Shown here piece after piece: positions 48,174 to 56,742 of a DNA stretch of 64,000 nucleotides. The stretch is from Herbiconiux aconitum (GTDB lineage: Bacteria; Actinomycetota; Actinomycetes; Actinomycetales; Microbacteriaceae): assembly GCF_024979235.1 (NCBI RefSeq), contig NZ_JANLCM010000001.1, positions 1,240,001-1,304,000 on the forward strand, in the 5' to 3' direction. A program made the position numbers and the translations under genes. The notes below the pieces were generated by a model. The model made no database searches. It saw nothing but the letters and a program-made list of their open reading frames with translations, and was not told where the DNA came from. Each line of letters begins with the position of its first letter. The stretch's first letter is position 1.

Positions 48174-48407
48174 ATGGGCGTCGTATTCCCCGAGGGGGCG
48201 GTCTCGGTCACGACCACGGACGGCGACATAGTCATCCTGCGCATCTGCGATCTGTGCGGTGCGGCCGTCGTCGAAGCGGACGGCACCGATCTCGCGTTCC
48301 ACAAGCGCTGGCACCGGATCACCGGCTCCGGCAACTGGGTCGACCCCACGACCGGCCGTCTCCACGGTCCCGGGAACCCGCTCCTTCCAGGCGGGTCGTT
48401 CGACTGA
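48174..48407 (+). CDS. Small protein with C2H2 zinc-finger-like motif
   Basis: A 77-residue protein preceded by GAGGAGGAG, a very strong ribosome site. The sequence CDLCGAAVVEADGTDLAFHK, followed by RWH, gives Cys-x2-Cys and His-x3-His, spaced to bind one zinc ion like a C2H2 finger or treble-clef. The C-terminus PTTGRLHGPGNPLLPGG is low complexity. Similar short Cys/His proteins occur in actinobacteria and their phages; role unknown, perhaps nucleic-acid binding. Its end coincides with the truncation point of the convergent NmrA gene. Confidence 0.65.
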   Translation: MGVVFPEGAVSVTTTDGDIVILRICDLCGAAVVEADGTDLAFHKRWHRITGSGNWVDPTTGRLHGPGNPLLPGGSFD

Positions 48408-48410
48408 AGG

Positions 48411-48634
48411 TCGCGGTCCAGGTCAGCGTCGAGGGATGTCGGGTCGGTGATGTCGCCCTCGACGAGGGTTGCTCCACGGCCGGCGAGCCCGGTGAGCTCT
48501 GCGGCCTTGTCAGAATCGCTCGGGGCGGCGTGGCGGACGAGGAGGCGCAGCTCGGCGTTGCCGTTGCTGAGGAGGTTGTCGGCGATGCGACCGCCGAGGG
48601 TGCCGGTGGCACCAACCAGGAGGACTGAAGTCAT
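48411..48634 (-). pseudogene. Truncated NmrA-like NAD(P)-binding protein
   Basis: Starts MTSVLLVGATGTLGGRIADN with the GATGxxG Rossmann motif and continues as a normal NmrA domain (RLLVRHAAPSD, LVEGDITDPTSLDADL) for about 75 residues. It then runs into unrelated sequence antisense to the zinc-finger-like gene. About three quarters of the protein (usual length about 290) are missing. It lies 31 bases downstream of the epoxide hydrolase gene and was probably part of its TetR-controlled operon. Confidence 0.8.
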
Positions 48635-48665
48635 GGTGTTGTTCCTTTGATGAGTCGGCGAGCTA

Positions 48666-49820
48666 TTAGGTCAGGCGCGTGAAGGTTGCGCGGATGTCGG
48701 CGACGAGGGTGTCGGGTTGTTCGAGGGCGAGGAAGTGGCCGCCTGCGGCGGGTTCATTGAAGTAGATGATGTCCGCGTAGCGGCGGTCGAGCTGCTGGCG
48801 TGATTTCCGCACGTGCTCCTTGGGAGGCATGGTGAAACCGACGGGGACGCCAATCGGGTCGTCGATGGTGGCCGGGGATGACCAGCCGGACTGATCCATC
48901 TCCCAGTACATCCGGGCGGCTGAGGCCCCAGAGTTCGGGAGCCAGTACATCATGATGTCGTCGAGCAGCTCGTCGAGTGTGAAGGATGCTTCGGCGTCGC
49001 CGGGTGTCCCGCAGGTGTCTTGGAACATTGCATAGATCCAGGCCGCCTGCCCCACGGGAGAGTCGGCCAGGGAGTACCCGATTGTCTGTGGGCGGGTGGA
49101 TTGTTCTTTGGCGTAGCCGGAGAGGTTGTCCCAGAAGCACTTCGCGTCGCCGAGCGCCGCCTTCTCCGCTGGTGTGGCGTTTTGGATTTCGTCCGGGGTG
49201 GGCGGGAACATCGCGAAGTTCAGGTGAGTACCGATCAGGCCGGCAGGCTGCAGTTTTGCGATTTCATCGGTGACGGCGCAGCCGAGGTCGCCGCCCTGTG
49301 CGCCCCACCGCTCGTACCCGAGCCGGTCCATCAGAGTGATCCAGGCCTTCGCGATTCGGGGTGGTGTCCATCCGGTCTCGGTGGGCTTCTGGGAGAACCC
49401 GAACCCGGGCAATACGGGAATGATCAGGTGGAACGCCTGCGCGGGGTCGAGTCCATGCGCGGCCGGGTCCGTGAGCGGGCCGATGATCTTCCGGAACTCC
49501 AAGACGGAGCCGGGCCAGCCGTGGGTCATGATCAGAGGTGTCGCGTTCGGCTCATTCGAGCGGATGTGCAGGAAGTCGATGTCGAGGCCGTCGATGGTGG
49601 TGCGATACGTCCCCCAGGCGTTGAGTTCTGCTTCGACTCTGCGCCAGTCATACGAGTCGCGCCAGTAATCGACCAGCGCGGCGAGCTTCTCAGGAGTCGG
49701 TCCCTGCGAGGTGTCCGACACGGTGGGACCGTCGGGCCAGCGCACCGCGTGAAGCCGAGTGTGCAGGTCGTCGAGCTGCTCCTGGGGAACAGCGATCGTG
49801 ATGTGTTCGATCTCAGACAT
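48666..49820 (-). CDS. Epoxide hydrolase (EHN-domain type)
   Basis: A 384-residue microsomal-type epoxide hydrolase. ATG 49820 has GGAGG nine bases upstream. The N-terminal EHN domain (residues about 4-110) starts HITIAVPQEQLDDLHTRLHA. The alpha/beta-hydrolase core has HGWPGSVLEF (oxyanion), GAQGGDLG with the nucleophilic Asp, and a final GGHFLALEQP with the catalytic His. It converts epoxides to diols and is divergent from a TetR regulator across a perfect 19-bp palindrome, so it is probably induced by its substrate or a related xenobiotic. Confidence 0.92.
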   Translation of the reverse strand: MSEIEHITIAVPQEQLDDLHTRLHAVRWPDGPTVSDTSQGPTPEKLAALVDYWRDSYDWRRVEAELNAWGTYRTTIDGLDIDFLHIRSNEPNATPLIMTHGWPGSVLEFRKIIGPLTDPAAHGLDPAQAFHLIIPVLPGFGFSQKPTETGWTPPRIAKAWITLMDRLGYERWGAQGGDLGCAVTDEIAKLQPAGLIGTHLNFAMFPPTPDEIQNATPAEKAALGDAKCFWDNLSGYAKEQSTRPQTIGYSLADSPVGQAAWIYAMFQDTCGTPGDAEASFTLDELLDDIMMYWLPNSGASAARMYWEMDQSGWSSPATIDDPIGVPVGFTMPPKEHVRKSRQQLDRRYADIIYFNEPAAGGHFLALEQPDTLVADIRATFTRLT

Positions 49821-49846
49821 GGGTAGAACCTCCATTGCTTTCGCCA

Positions 49847-49865
49847 GTACGATACGGTATCGTAC
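49847..49865. promoter_or_regulatory. Perfect 19-bp TetR-type operator
   Basis: GTACGATACGGTATCGTAC has 9-bp arms that are exact reverse complements around one central base. It lies in the 49-bp spacer between the divergent epoxide hydrolase and TetR genes, four bases before the TetR start, and should control both. Confidence 0.85.
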
Positions 49866-49869
49866 ACAT

Positions 49870-50508
49870 ATGGTCAAATCGTTTGCACCCACCGAAGACA
49901 CCCGGATGGCCGAGTTCGGAACGTCAGAGTCGCGCGGCGAAGCGCGCACCGTGGCGATCCTCGACGCCGCTCTCGAACTCATCAGCGAGGTCGGCTATGA
50001 ACGGGTCACGATGGACAACATCGCCGCCCGCGCCCATGCGTCGAAGATGACCATGTATCGGCGCTGGCCCACCAAGTCCGAGCTGGTCGCGGAGGCGCTT
50101 CGCCGTCACGCGCAGGGTGATGTTCCGTCGGTTCCCGACACGGGAACGTTGCGGGGGGACCTCCTGGCGACCGTGGCTGAGATTGCAGAGACATTGACCG
50201 GTGAGCGAGGCCCGTCTCTGATTGGTCTGGCCGAGGCCATCCGTGATGATGCTGCATTGCGGGAGCAAGTCAGCTCCCAGGTTCGGGAGCGAAGCCATCA
50301 GGTGGGGCGAGAGATTTGCGCTCGGGCGGTGTCGCGGGCTGAACCGGTCCACGCGAATCGAGCGGAGGCCGTGCTCGACCTTGCTTTCGGGCATCTCTTC
50401 ACCGCAACGCTGTTTGACGGCACAAAACCGAGCCTCGTGGATCAGCGCTCGCTCGTTGACGCGATCCTTCTCCCGTTGCTGAGCCCGACCCATACGAGCG
50501 CGCCGTGA
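49870..50508 (+). CDS. TetR-family regulator
   Basis: A 212-residue repressor. The helix-turn-helix occupies residues about 20-66: RTVAILDAALELISEVGYER, then TMDNIAARAHASKMTMYRRW. ATG 49870 follows the operator directly, so the transcript is probably nearly leaderless. The C-terminal all-helical domain binds the inducer. The overlapping start of an MFS gene remnant (GTG 50505) shows it once headed an operon with an exporter. Confidence 0.92.
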   Translation: MVKSFAPTEDTRMAEFGTSESRGEARTVAILDAALELISEVGYERVTMDNIAARAHASKMTMYRRWPTKSELVAEALRRHAQGDVPSVPDTGTLRGDLLATVAEIAETLTGERGPSLIGLAEAIRDDAALREQVSSQVRERSHQVGREICARAVSRAEPVHANRAEAVLDLAFGHLFTATLFDGTKPSLVDQRSLVDAILLPLLSPTHTSAP

Positions 50509-50645
50509 CCGCCCAATCAGCTTTCCCTTCTGACGGGCAGCCCGTGGCGCGGACCCGAGACGGTGGGCCATTCTGGCCGTGATCGCCGTCTGCCAGCTGA
50601 TGCTGGTCCTGGACTCCTCGATCGTCACCATCGCGTACGCAGCAC
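50505..50645 (+). pseudogene. MFS exporter, 5' stump
   Basis: GTG 50505 overlaps the TetR stop (GTGA) and opens VTAQSAFPSDGQPVARTRDG. After a frameshift near 50560 the sequence reads RRWAILAVIAVCQLMLVLDS followed by SIVTIA, the first helix and VLDSSIVTIA motif of DHA2 drug exporters. The helix ends abruptly and no later transporter sequence is present. The remaining spacer to 50929 has a few short frames, none recognised. Confidence 0.7.
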
Positions 50646-50929
50646 CCAACGTGGCAGTCCGCGCGTCTGTCGACTTGGTTTCAGCGAAGCGTGCCGCAAT
50701 GCCTCCACTCGCCTCGTTTCCGCAGCGCTGACTGTCACCCCCACTGCACTGCATGGATGTCTTCGCACTGGTGATTTCGGCGCTGTCGCTGCTCGTGGCC
50801 GGGGGAGACCAGGGCCGGGAGGGTCATCGGGATTCCTTTCGAGCCCCTCCACCGTGCGTGCGGCAGGGCCCCCGCGGTCAATCGGCCCGACCCCACCGCG
50901 CAGACCCACCGAAGGGTACGGTGAATGCC

Positions 50930-51298
50930 ATGTTGCAGATCGAACAGCTCTCCATCGACGCCCACGACCCCCGCTCGCTCGCCGCCTGGTGGGCCGAGGC
51001 TCTCGGCTGGCAAGTGACTGACAACGACGAGGATCCCGACGACCCGTCCGAGGAGTACGAGGTCGCCGCGACCGACCGCCGGCAGCCCATCCTGCTCTTC
51101 CTTCCCGTTCCCGAGTCCAAGACGGTGAAGAACCGGCTGCACCTCGACTTTCGTCCCGATGACCAGGCCGCCGAGGTCGCCCGCCTCGAGGCGCTCGGCG
51201 CCTCGCGCGTCGACGTGGGGCAGGGCGACGTGAGCTGGGTGGTTCTCGCCGATCCCGAGGGCAACGAGTTCTGCGTGCTGAGTTCGCCGCAGCCCTGA
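50930..51298 (+). CDS. VOC-family glyoxalase-like protein
   Basis: A 122-residue protein with Glyoxalase_6-type features: LSIDAHDPRSLAAWWAEALG near the start, KNRLHLDFRPDD in the second module and VVLADPEGNEFCVLS at the end. GTG 50921 in the same frame is an alternative start. Function unknown; relatives are often small stand-alone genes. Confidence 0.88.
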   Translation: MLQIEQLSIDAHDPRSLAAWWAEALGWQVTDNDEDPDDPSEEYEVAATDRRQPILLFLPVPESKTVKNRLHLDFRPDDQAAEVARLEALGASRVDVGQGDVSWVVLADPEGNEFCVLSSPQP

Positions 51299-51397
51299 TG
51301 AGCGGGGATTTCGCCGGGCGTTCGGTCCGCAAATCCCCGAAGCGCCCACCCGAGGACATCGCGCACGCCTTCCCGGAGCGGGAGATTCTTGTCGATC

Positions 51398-51820
51398 TCA
51401 CGACTCCCGAGGGTGACAGTTCGCTTTCGCCCACATGAACGCGAGTTGGTGCGAGTCGATCCGCGCGGTGCTCGTAAGGCGGTCCTTGGGTTCTTGTGGT
51501 CGTCGCAACGCCTGGGACACGGAGTACGTCGCAGTCGAGTCCGTCGTTGAGACTTCATAGATCACCGCGCCGCCTTGGCTGAGGTCCGGAAGCGTTGCAT
51601 CGGTTCCGTCCCAGCGGTGCCCGTCCAAGCTATCGAGGTATCCCGTTGGCGTGCCCGCTGAAGGATCGGACGCACTCTCGAGGCTCTTGATCTGCCTCCA
51701 CAGCACACCATCGATTCCGCTGTTGCTGCCGTGATATTCCGTGGGACTACACCCGGAAAGCGCCGCTGTGAGAGCGGCTCCACACAAGATCCACCCGACT
51801 CGCACCCAGCCCCTTGTCAC
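51398..51820 (-). CDS. Hypothetical lipoprotein
   Basis: A 140-residue secreted protein. The N-terminus VGWILCGAALTAALSGC ends in the lipobox LSGC with Cys24. The mature part is polar with no recognised domain (LDSLDGHRWDGTDATLPDLS). It starts at GTG. Likely surface-anchored, function unknown. Confidence 0.65.
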   Translation of the reverse strand: MTRGWVRVGWILCGAALTAALSGCSPTEYHGSNSGIDGVLWRQIKSLESASDPSAGTPTGYLDSLDGHRWDGTDATLPDLSQGGAVIYEVSTTDSTATYSVSQALRRPQEPKDRLTSTARIDSHQLAFMWAKANCHPRES

Positions 51821-51920
51821 ACGGCCAAGCCTCTCATCCTCGTTGTTGCCGGGTCTCTCAATAGCTGGCGAATTCGTGTGGCCGGCGATGGTGTCGTAAT
51901 CGAGATCCGGGGCGCCCGTA

Positions 51921-51953
51921 GCCGATCGCTATTCGTGCACGCTGAGCGACTGA
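51921..51953 (-). repeat. Dispersed REP-like palindrome, copy D (inverted)
   Basis: The reverse complement reads CAGTCGCT, CAGCGTGCACGAAT, AGCGATCGG, matching copies A and B in arms and loop. It lies in the 51821-52029 spacer between two reverse-strand genes; nothing else is recognised there. Confidence 0.7.
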
Positions 51954-52029
51954 TCCTTATTCGTCCACGATGATCGGACGGCGGTAACCGGCGAGGGCAG
52001 GCGTGCCGTGTGTGGGCCAGGTTCTGGTT

Positions 52030-52683
52030 TTAGACGGGTGCTGAAGAGGCATCTGCGATTCGTGACCTGATTCGCGACATCTCTCTTGTGAATTCCGGTG
52101 TGGAGATGGGGCGTGCCCACACCCGGCCTATTTCTTGAAAGGTGAGGGGCAGAGTGACGCTGTTCTCGTTATCGCCGAGTTGGAGACCAACTGCTCGTTG
52201 CCTTGTGTAGCGGGTGGAGGTGATCATTGGTTCGACGGACGATGCTGCTGTCCATTCGCAGTTCAGGAGTCGCTCAGGCGACCCGGCCGACAACCGCCAG
52301 AAGATCACGTGTCGTCGCGTGTAGGTAGTTGCTAACAGTTCGGAGCTGGAGAGACGGATCTCCGGTCCCAGCAAGATCTCGAGCGCATCCCGCATCTCGT
52401 CCGAGATGCGAACAGATCGGGGCTCACGAAAGCCGCTCTCTTTCAACTTCTGGATCAGGTATTTGCCTGGACCTATGCGCCGGATCGATAGGAGAGCCCA
52501 AATCGGGATGGAGACGAGGAGAGTGAAAAGGAACGCCCCCACAAGGGTTCCCCAGAAGTCCGCGAAGGCGTCACGAACCAGACTGGCGAGAGCTGGCGCC
52601 GTTATTGCTGCTACTCCGAGCTGGAGGCTCAGGTAGGGGATCCAGCGAATCCTGAGTGCTGGCGGCAATGAATCTGCGCTCAT
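52030..52683 (-). CDS. Hypothetical membrane protein
   Basis: A 217-residue protein with two hydrophobic segments (LSLQLGVAAITAPALASLV about residues 18-36, and FWGTLVGAFLFTLLVSIPIW about 43-62) followed by a 150-residue cytoplasmic domain of mixed alpha/beta character. ATG 52683 is chosen because GAGGGAG precedes it; ATG 52707 is possible. No family recognised. Confidence 0.6.
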   Translation of the reverse strand: MSADSLPPALRIRWIPYLSLQLGVAAITAPALASLVRDAFADFWGTLVGAFLFTLLVSIPIWALLSIRRIGPGKYLIQKLKESGFREPRSVRISDEMRDALEILLGPEIRLSSSELLATTYTRRHVIFWRLSAGSPERLLNCEWTAASSVEPMITSTRYTRQRAVGLQLGDNENSVTLPLTFQEIGRVWARPISTPEFTREMSRIRSRIADASSAPV

Positions 52684-52972
52684 TTCTCCCTCGGCTGAGT
52701 TCCCCATGGATTTTCCGTTGTCGTATGGCTGTTGTTTACAGGGGTTACGCGTTGCGCCCCTTCTCTTGCCCCAGTGCCGGAGCTGAACATACCCACTCGC
52801 TGGCCAGACGCCAAGTTGATTGCCAATCAATTCACGAGAGACACGACCGTCAGACGGTCGGCTAACGTGTGCGGCAAGCGATCCCTCGGTGGGCACTATG
52901 TGCAAGCGGAGCGCCATGCACAAATTGCGATCGGCAATACTGGCCAGAGGACGGCAGCATCGGAGGCGCGAG

Positions 52973-53362
52973 GTGGATCGAGCAAACCGCACTTCACTGC
53001 ACTATGAGTCGAAGCGTAACAACGCCGAAGGCGTGCGCGAACTCGTCAACGGCGGGGCCGATCCCAACGCCAAAGACTCAAACGGCTGGACTCCGTTGCA
53101 TTTTGCGGCACAGGAACATGCCGTCGCCACTGCACGCGAACTAATCCGCCTTGGTTCCGACGTGAACGCTAGGGACAAGTTTGAAAAGCCACCGCTGTCT
53201 GTGGCCGTCTACGCTGCTGGCGAAGCAGACCAGATGGTGACGCTATTGCTCGATTCCGGCGCCGATCCCTACCTCGAGAACAACTACGGCGTGAGCCCGA
53301 TCAGGCTTGCTCGAACCATCGCCGACACGGATGTGCGCCAGTATTTCGACCACCTCGGCTGA
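52973..53362 (+). CDS. Ankyrin-repeat protein
   Basis: About 129 residues carrying four ankyrin-type units: TSLHYESKRNNAEGVRELVN, NGWTPLHFAAQEHAVATARE, a third with KPPLSVAVYAAGEADQMVTL and a last one with YGVSPIRLARTIADTDVRQY. The GADPNAKD and GSDVNARD turns are classic. GTG 52973 is preferred because GGAGGCGAG lies just upstream; longer versions from TTG 52820 are possible but not repeat-like. Such small bacterial ankyrin proteins mediate protein-protein contacts. Confidence 0.82.
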   Translation: MDRANRTSLHYESKRNNAEGVRELVNGGADPNAKDSNGWTPLHFAAQEHAVATARELIRLGSDVNARDKFEKPPLSVAVYAAGEADQMVTLLLDSGADPYLENNYGVSPIRLARTIADTDVRQYFDHLG

Positions 53363-53392
53363 AGCCGGAATCGCTGGGCCCTGCCCGAATGC

Positions 53393-53433
53393 CTATCGTT
53401 ATTCGTGTCCGCTGGTCGACCGGCTTACGGGCG
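53393..53433 (-). repeat. Dispersed REP-like palindrome, copy E (inverted, diverged)
   Basis: The reverse complement reads CGCCCGTAAGCCGGTCGACC, then AGCGGACACGAATAACGAT, a diverged copy of the element. An outer inverted repeat CGAATGC/GCATTCG flanks it. It lies in the convergent spacer between the ankyrin and DUF6157-like genes. Confidence 0.5.
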
Positions 53434-53454
53434 CATTCGTTTGATTGATACGAC

Positions 53455-53859
53455 TTAGGCGCGCGAGGACCGCATTGCAGCCTTGTGGGTGAGGTGGTCG
53501 TCACCGAGGAGGCGGTCATAGTCCGCAGTCCCGATCCCTACCAGCGCTACACGGCCGTTCTCGTCATGGTGAGTTCCCCACCCATAACGCTTTCCGAGAG
53601 GAGAAGCACGCAGACAGGCCTGGTCTTTGGCGAAGAACCGTTCGCGTTCGGAGTCGAGGTCGTCGTCGTTGACGTTGTTCCGCGTCGCGTGGACCGCGAA
53701 GAGGACCTCGTCCGATGTCATCTCATAGGGATGCTCGGCGATGAGCTCGAACTGCAGTGCAGCGACGGTCGGCTTGGCGGTAGTGGGCGGTGTCTCAGCG
53801 ATCACGACTCGACAGTCGGGGGCGACCGCAATGAAGGTATCAATGTAGTTGGTAGTCAC
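53455..53859 (-). CDS. DUF6157-like protein
   Basis: A 134-residue protein. From GTG 53859 it begins MTTNYIDTFIAVAPDCRVVI, followed by TAKPTVAALQFELIAEHPYE and TSDEVLFAVHATRN and the C-terminal GKRYGWGTHHDENGRVALVG. This ordered set of motifs matches a widespread uncharacterised actinobacterial family (DUF6157). It is divergent from the AraC regulator across 53 bp, which may control it. Confidence 0.78.
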   Translation of the reverse strand: MTTNYIDTFIAVAPDCRVVIAETPPTTAKPTVAALQFELIAEHPYEMTSDEVLFAVHATRNNVNDDDLDSERERFFAKDQACLRASPLGKRYGWGTHHDENGRVALVGIGTADYDRLLGDDHLTHKAAMRSSRA

Positions 53860-53912
53860 AGCGTGATCTTCTCGACATTCGCCCCGGCTGTATTGCAGAA
53901 TTGCGCCACACC

Positions 53913-54779
53913 ATGAATCCACGTACACGGAAGATCGGCGGCGGGGAACGATCCGGAGTGCTCGTGCCTTCGAACCTCACCCGATTCGAGGCCGAATGGG
54001 TGGAGCCTTCCGATGCCGTCCGCGACGTCGTCGATACCTACTGGGCTGTTCACTGGCAGCTGCCGCTGCACGAGGCGGTAACGCAACGCATCGTCGACTT
54101 TCCCGCGATCACGTTGAGTATCGAGAGTGGAGATGTGCCCGCGCCGTTCGTGGTGACGAGCGTCCGTCCGGGGGCCTGGTCCCGCGTCATCCGCGGCAGC
54201 GGTTCCGTCTTCGCGATACGGCTGAGACCGGCCGGGTTGAGAGTGCTGTCCAACCTGGATGCCGCCGCCCTTTTGCACGAGCAGGAGCTCACCCACGAAC
54301 TCGACGAGCGCAGTCACCGAGCTCTGCACGCGATTGCTGCGGGTTCCTCGGTGCTCGACCGAGCTGCTACGGCCGACGAGATCATCCGCCAGATGCTTCA
54401 GGACCGGCCGATCACCTCGGCTCAGATTCTCGCGAACTCTGCCGTCGATGCACTCACCGCCAGCGCTCGAGTGCGATCGGGGAGGTCGATCGCCGCCGGA
54501 ATCGGGACGAGTGAACGGTCGCTGCAGCGTGCTCTTCGCGCCACCATCGGGATTGGGCCGAACGAGGTGGCGCGACGGATGCGGCTCCAAGAAGTCATTC
54601 GCAGGCTTTCCTCTCCCGGAGCCGACGCCGCCGAAATTGCGGGTGAAATGGGTTACTTCGATCAGGCCCACCTGATCAACGAGTTCCGGAGTGTGGCAGG
54701 AATGACGCCAGGGCAGTATCTTCGCGATGTCCAACGTTCCCTCGAGGAATTGCACCTAACGCCAGGCGCAACCTCCTGA
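53913..54779 (+). CDS. AraC-family regulator
   Basis: A 288-residue protein with an N-terminal AraC-type sensing region (DTYWAVHWQLP, FAIRLRPAG) and a C-terminal double helix-turn-helix: IAAGIGTSERSLQRALRATI and EIAGEMGYFDQAHLINEFRS, ending AGMTPGQYLR. It activates or represses genes in response to a small molecule. The downstream dehydrogenase (54797) is broken, so its former target may be lost. Confidence 0.9.
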   Translation: MNPRTRKIGGGERSGVLVPSNLTRFEAEWVEPSDAVRDVVDTYWAVHWQLPLHEAVTQRIVDFPAITLSIESGDVPAPFVVTSVRPGAWSRVIRGSGSVFAIRLRPAGLRVLSNLDAAALLHEQELTHELDERSHRALHAIAAGSSVLDRAATADEIIRQMLQDRPITSAQILANSAVDALTASARVRSGRSIAAGIGTSERSLQRALRATIGIGPNEVARRMRLQEVIRRLSSPGADAAEIAGEMGYFDQAHLINEFRSVAGMTPGQYLRDVQRSLEELHLTPGATS

Positions 54780-54796
54780 ATCGGCGGACTGACGGA

Positions 54797-55392
54797 ATGT
54801 GCCCGCTGATGGATGCGGGGCTGACCCCGTACCACGCCATAAAATCCAGCCTCGAACACTTACATCCTGGTTCGACTGCTGTCGTGATCGGGGCGGGCGG
54901 CCTGGGGCACGTTGCGGTCCAGATCCTCAAGGCGGTGAGCTCCGCCAGCGTGATCGCCGTCGACGTCAATGACAACAAGCTTGCGCTGGCCAAGGAGGTT
55001 GGCGCGCCGACTTCACGGTCGTCTCGGGTTCGGATGCCGGGGCCAACATCCGTGAGGCAACCGGCGGAGTCGGGGCTCAGGCCATCTTCGACTTCGTTGG
55101 GGCCCAGCCGACGCTCGACATCGCTCGGGAGGCAGCTGCGATCGACGGCATCATCCAGATCGTTGGAATCGGAGGCGGGGTGTTGCCGACCGGATTCTTC
55201 TCGACGCCGTTCGGAATGGCGGTGCAAGCACCGTACTGGGGCTCACGGTCTGAACTCATGGAAGTGCTCGAACTCGCCCGAAACGGGCTGGTGACAGTGC
55301 ACGTGGAGGAGTTCACTCTCGATCAGTCTCCAAAGGCATACGCGCGACTGCATGCCGGAACGATTCGGAGCAGAGGCGTAGTCGTTCCGTGA
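54797..55392 (+). pseudogene. Zinc alcohol dehydrogenase, 5'-truncated and frameshifted
   Basis: The first frame gives MCPLMDAGLTPYHAIKSSLE and VVIGAGGLGHVAVQILKAVS, the middle and Rossmann part of an NAD(P)-dependent alcohol dehydrogenase. Near 55000-55010 the frame shifts and continues as DFTVVSGSDAGANIREATGG and IDGIIQIVGIGGGVLPTGFF to the normal C-terminus (ARLHAGTIRSRGVVVP). The whole GroES-like catalytic domain with the zinc ligands is missing. Not functional. Confidence 0.85.
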
Positions 55393-55440
55393 GTGGCGAG
55401 TGCCCGCTGTCAGTTCTGGAACATGAGAACCAGCTGAACA

Positions 55441-56289
55441 TCACATGACGGTGGTGCCCGGGAAGAGGTGTTCCGCGGATTGGCCCAGGATGGTGGGGTT
55501 GATCCGGCTCAGGTGTCGCAGTGTCATCAGGTCGGCGAATTCCTTGGCATGTCGTGCGGTTTTCTGGATCTCGTCGGCGTCCTGAAGGTATTGACGAGTC
55601 TGGTCAAGGTTGTGGGGGTCATCGTCGCTACCCGGAGCTTTGTGCCCGGCGACGACCTTGGTTGGCTTCAGCGCCGCGATCTTATCGATCGCGGCGATCC
55701 AATCGGCCCGCCGTTGCGCGTCTCCACCAGCGAGAAAGAGGTGGACACCGTTATAGACGATGTCGCCGGCGACTACAAGGCCGAGGGAGGGCACGTGCAC
55801 GAACGTGGTGTCTTGGGTGTCGCTGTCCCCTGCCTCGACGAAATGGATTTCGTGGCTTTCGAGAATGAAGGTCTGATCCTTGATCACGCTCGGGAGGATG
55901 GGGTTCTCGACGATCTGGCCGGGGAACTGGCTCGTCCAGAAGTCCATGCGGTTGGTTGCCTGTTCCTGCGCGAGTGCCACCGTCCCAGCAGTGCCGAGGA
56001 TTGGCACGCCGGGAAAGCGTTTGGCAACTTCGGTGAAGCCGAACCAGTGGTCGCCGTGGCCATGCGTGGCGTACATGGCAACGAGGTTCTTGCCCGACGC
56101 CACCACCCAATCGGCGACTTCGCGGGCTTTCTCTGCCGTGTGCGGGGCATCGATGAGGATTGCGTCGCGCTCGCCGTAAATCAGGGTCGAGGCGATCGGC
56201 GACCATGCGGGGATGGGGCGTACTGCAGTTCCGTCCGGCAGCACAGCTCTCGGTGGAAGCGTGACGAGAACGTCGTAGTCGAGTGTCAT
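55441..56289 (-). CDS. MBL-fold metallohydrolase
   Basis: A 282-residue metallo-beta-lactamase-fold protein. The zinc motif reads THGHGDHWFG near residues 74-83; FVEAGDSDTQDTTFVHVP and GLVVAGDIVYNGVHLFLAGG supply further ligands and the last is VVAGHKAPG. Non-lactamase members hydrolyse thioesters, lactones or phosphodiesters. ATG 56289 is chosen because AAGGAGAATGACC precedes it. The 453-bp spacer upstream (56290-56742) holds no recognised gene. Confidence 0.88.
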   Translation of the reverse strand: MTLDYDVLVTLPPRAVLPDGTAVRPIPAWSPIASTLIYGERDAILIDAPHTAEKAREVADWVVASGKNLVAMYATHGHGDHWFGFTEVAKRFPGVPILGTAGTVALAQEQATNRMDFWTSQFPGQIVENPILPSVIKDQTFILESHEIHFVEAGDSDTQDTTFVHVPSLGLVVAGDIVYNGVHLFLAGGDAQRRADWIAAIDKIAALKPTKVVAGHKAPGSDDDPHNLDQTRQYLQDADEIQKTARHAKEFADLMTLRHLSRINPTILGQSAEHLFPGTTVM

Positions 56290-56742
56290 GAGGTCATTCT
56301 CCTTCAGGTGAGGGCGAGGACGGGAAGGGTGTCGTGCTTGCCGTAATCCCGCCCACGTCGTGTCTCCCGAAGCCTGGGACGCGATCAGCCCCAACGCCAA
56401 AGCCCGCGCGCATTTCGAGGATCGCGGCCTCACACTCCCCGACAGCGGCGCAGCGCGGAGCGAGTGCGGGGAGGCGAGCTATCCGCTGATCCAGGTTGTC
56501 AGCCACCCACGGACCCTTGGGACGAAGGGAGAATTGCACGACCGCGACCCTTCCGATGTCGTTTAGGAGGACAGAGATCGTTTGCTGGTCAGGGGGGTCT
56601 GCGATGCCGTTCTGCGGTCGAGTGGAGACCTCGTGAGGGCACAGGCCAGACCCTCCCTCCTGCCGGAGGAGGGCAGGTGACGGGGTGGTGGGAGCAAGCG
56701 CCTACTTGACGGCTCCCCGAAATCCGCGCAGAATTCGCGTCC
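56290..56742. other. 453-bp spacer with a GC-rich hairpin unlike the rest of the window
   Basis: No convincing gene. CCCTCCTGCCGGAGGAGGG near 56656-56674 can fold as a stem and resembles intergenic hairpins often seen in proteobacterial genomes. It lies just before the methyltransferase gene. A GTG frame at 56360 (68 codons, SPEAWDAISPNAKARAHFED) is not recognised. Confidence 0.35.

Noticed and set aside
50735..50834. Possible 30-codon reverse-strand gene starting MTLPALVSPGHEQR
   Set aside because: Has a fair ribosome site but stops after 30 codons with no recognised family; could be a truncated gene start but unsupported.
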